From assembly GCF_016097555.1 (NCBI RefSeq), contig NC_054712.1:41115426-41179425 (forward strand): a stretch of 64,000 nt of DNA. Reading direction: 5' to 3'. Each line of letters starts with the position of its first letter. Position 1 is the stretch's first letter. The translations under genes and the position numbers were made by a program. The notes beneath the pieces are model-generated. The model made no database searches and had not been told where the DNA came from. It was given only the letters and a program-made list of their open reading frames with translations. The stretch is from Gigantopelta aegis (taxonomy: Eukaryota > Mollusca > Gastropoda > Neomphalida > Peltospiridae). This document shows positions 61,501-64,000 of this stretch, piece after piece.

Positions 61501-61800
61501 AGTTACTATAGTAACACAGTAACAAAAGTACAATACACAGTTGTCACTTCAGAAACTGTCTTGAAAAGTTATCCAAAAGAATCAACGAATGTCAATCTTG
61601 CAATAGACACACAAAAACAAAAATGTAGCTAGCTAGCCGATAGTCACCACGAAAAACACCACCACAGAGTACCTCGGTGAACTTGTCCGTCGCGTCCGCT
61701 CGGATGTCCCGTGTTGTTCTCCACTGTCGTCACATTTGGCTGTGGGCCGACTGAATCACACCTCTAAGGCTGTAGGTCTGGTTGATGTCTGGTTTTCTCG
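58600..61800. other. AT-rich region without recognisable genes
   Basis: A (CAAAA)n run lies at about 58918-58950. A GC-richer patch at 59230-59410 has open frames on both strands but no domain. The phrase ATGTCCC(C/T)TCCTAAACA occurs at about 59860 and 60023 (and again at 63950). A CpG-richer patch at 61410-61800 adjoins the LTR. The palindrome GTTACTATAGTAAC lies at 61502-61515. Confidence 0.5.
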
Positions 61801-61802
61801 AT

Positions 61803-61823
61803 CACAAAACGTTGGGCTCCATT
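61803..61823 (-). other. Possible retrotransposon primer-binding site
   Basis: On the minus strand, two bases after the LTR end comes TGGAGCCCAACGTTTTGTG. It begins with TGG and resembles the TGGCGCCCAACGT-type primer site of Ty3/gypsy elements with one change in the core. Confidence 0.45.
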
Positions 61824-62543
61824 TGTAACGTCGGGTAGTGAAGACTATAACAAGATTTGTTTCCACAGGTTCATTTATTAATAATGATCATATAAAAAAA
61901 CCTGCAATAACAATAATACATTTCTTATAATCGTGTTTAAATAAATATAATAATAATAATAGAGATGTTCAATCATTCACTCACTCATTCTTTCATTCAT
62001 TCACACATTCATTCATTACAAACACCTGTGCATGTACATGTCTATATAAAAACATATTTCATACATTTGTCTTATATCAAATAAAATATAACAGTCTGGT
62101 ATTAAATATTGAGTTAAAATATGTTATTATAAAACATTCACTTACCAGACATCTCGTTCTAGTTTGCACTAAAACTCATGTGAAAATATAATAGTTAATC
62201 TTTGACTTTGCAGTCGTAAATTGAAAGATGTTGTTCAGATCAAAGCAGAACAAAGAATGAGATCGGGTGTGGTTAATTTGGCGGGAACAGGTGGACAAAA
62301 TACCCAGCATGCAGTGCTACTGTCCTAAGCGTCACTGTATTCAGTCAACCGTCACCTGTCACTAATTACACGTGCCACCGAAAACATACCAACCCAATAT
62401 CCAATCTAAACCAACCAACCGATAACATTACCCTCACTATTAATATATAAACTATAATAAGGTAAGTGACTAACTACAAACAATTAATGCCCTAACTATC
62501 TAATTAATAATATATTAAATAGCAAAAACTACACTTGGTTACA
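61824..62543 (-). mobile_element. Probable LTR (solo or truncated element), 720 bp
   Basis: Bounded by TGTAAC (61824) and GTTACA (62543), the short inverted ends of an LTR, with the primer-site-like sequence outside its 3' edge on the minus strand. No second LTR and no gag/pol reading frames occur in the window, so the element is truncated. Boundaries are inferred. It contains TTTGGCGGGAA (about 62277), an E2F-like site. Confidence 0.45.
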
Positions 62544-63146
62544 TATATATATGATGTTTGTTTGATAGATGTTTTGTAAAAGGGTTGTGAGATATGATGC
62601 TTTTTTGAGATAATTAAAGAAAACACCCAAAAAACTCAACATGTTTATGTGTATGATTTAAATTCATTTAAAATTAACTATTAATTCACTGATGCAGTGG
62701 TAATTTTATGTCACAATGTTCAAGTTCCGGAAAGGACATTTTACAACATGTTAAAGCTGAGCAGATTTGATATTGACATGTCTGGGTGTTGCTATGTACA
62801 TGTGACTTGTATGGAAGTCTGAGAATTTTTTTGACAACCTGCAGGTATTAGTGGGTTTGACTGAGAGATGTCAGCTTTGTTTATTATTCTGTCACACTTG
62901 GAAAGTTGTGCAGTAATCAAGTTTGGTTCTTTATTCTGCCATGCGTATAAATACAGTCAAACTGTGTTAAACATTCACCATAAGGAGGACATGTATCAAC
63001 TTGGCCTTTTAACACAGGTGGTTGTTTAATACAGGTGGTTGCTTAATGCAGGTCAGTTCATATTATTACAGAATCTGATGTTTTTTTTAAGAATACTGTT
63101 TACTATGACGAGGGTTATTACATTGGACGAATAACCAATACACAAT
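62544..63146. other. Intergenic, no gene
   Basis: AT-rich; a short imperfect duplication at 63010-63055 (AACACAGGTGGTTGTTTAA, then TACAGGTGGTTGCTTAA). Nothing else seen. Confidence 0.5.
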
Positions 63147-63501
63147 CAGGGCTTCTAGAATTTTTATAAAATCCACTAGCCATGGGATCAGTGATTTTTA
63201 AAAATGTACTAGCCACAATTAAAAATTCACTAGCCCTACTTTACTTTAAGTTAATATAATTTTACTAAATAATAGTAATAATCGGATATAACACCTAAAG
63301 AGGGAGATAGAGCTCAAAAACACTAACATTGGGAGATGGGATGGGGGGGCAGGATATTCATATTTACAAAATAGACTTAACTGCAACATTTGACCAGAAA
63401 TAATTCACTAGCCGTCGGGCATGGCAATAGTAGTTATTTACTAGCCCAACATTGAATATCACTAGCCATGGGAGTGGGACTACCATAAGCTAGAAGCCCT
63501 G
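63147..63501. mobile_element. 355-bp MITE with CAGGGCTTCTAG ends
   Basis: Starts CAGGGCTTCTAG and ends CTAGAAGCCCTG, a perfect 12-bp inverted repeat, flanked by ACAAT on both sides (63142-63146 and 63502-63506), a 5-bp target duplication. Internally ACTAGCC(A/C) is repeated about seven times in both halves, like subterminal transposase-binding repeats. Non-coding. Confidence 0.8.
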
Positions 63502-64000
63502 ACAATGCAAGTGTAAAGTGCTTGAAGGTGATCATATTTGTATGAAATTCCTTCATGAGTGTAAAGTGACATCAACATTTAAATGGCCACAGACAAGGTC
63601 CTCCCAGACTGTCGGAGTGGAGTGCTTAGAAAGTTGTTTCATCTTTCTTGGGCCTTTAATTTTTGAAGGACATGAGCCTTTTATTCTGCCACAGTTGCAG
63701 GACGTAAAATTCAAATATTACAAAATAAAGCTGGCAAATAAGGACATTACAAGCTAAGTAGATTGTGTGTCTTGTATGCAGCAGTGTGCATATGAATGAC
63801 AGGTAATCTTTTAATGTTAATTATCTAATTACACCATTACATACAGATTCATATCAAATATTATTTCCTAACACAATTATGAATTAAAATTTGTTTAAAG
63901 ATTAAGAGCAGTCTCAGTTTATTTAACTGAAATTTAAATGTTAAAACAAATGTCCCCTCCTAAACAAAATTGCCATTTCCACACTGCATTGTTTGAAAGC
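63502..64000. other. Window end, no gene recognised
   Basis: A 79-codon frame (63518-63757) has no known domain. ATGTCCCCTCCTAAACA appears again at about 63950. Confidence 0.5.

Overview
The window looks like nuclear DNA of an invertebrate, most likely a mollusc (probably a gastropod). It is AT-rich and full of microsatellites, tRNA-headed SINEs, TTAA-flanked MITEs and a LINE with an RNase H domain. Its genes have short exons with GT-AG introns. The species call is inference; nothing in the sequence names the organism.

The core (about 4.1-39.8 kb) is a cluster of five paralogous genes for small secreted Gly/His/Tyr-rich proteins of 137-202 aa. They lie at 4486-5790 (+), 12583-14899 (-), 23854-25722 (-), 28639-31483 (+) and 37544-39385 (-). 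Every copy has the same three-exon plan: a first coding exon of only two codons (Met-Asn), a second of 202-220 bp with most of the signal peptide and a Tyr/Gly/His-rich segment, and a third of 194-383 bp with Gly-Leu/Gly-Phe/Gly-Arg repeats. All five have TATAAATA upstream, and four share a longer upstream block. All five frames are intact. I read them as a young family of extracellular structural proteins (shell, periostracum, egg capsule or adhesive type); the exact role is unknown.

The copies were multiplied by segmental duplication and inversion. Genes A and B sit in the arms of a palindrome of about 13 kb centred on a 22-bp spacer (10210-10231). A second inverted pair flanks 18.4-22.3 kb. 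Because the arms match, several transposon insertions can be read against an empty site in the opposite arm. Between the genes lie tandem arrays with units of 70, 53, 24, 16, 76 and 57 bp.

From 40 kb on, the window is mostly transposon debris: SINEs, an integrase scrap, nested TTAA MITEs, a possible tyrosine-recombinase scrap, a 1.7-kb foldback element with a regularly spaced GTTACTCGCG motif, and a Tc1-type transposase pseudogene with a hAT-like MITE inside it. The one other gene-like object there is a C-type lectin domain at about 55.95-56.95 kb (-). The last 6 kb are AT-rich, with a probable solo or truncated LTR (61824-62543) and a MITE (63147-63501). Exon boundaries come from reading splice signals and frame; no transcript data were available.
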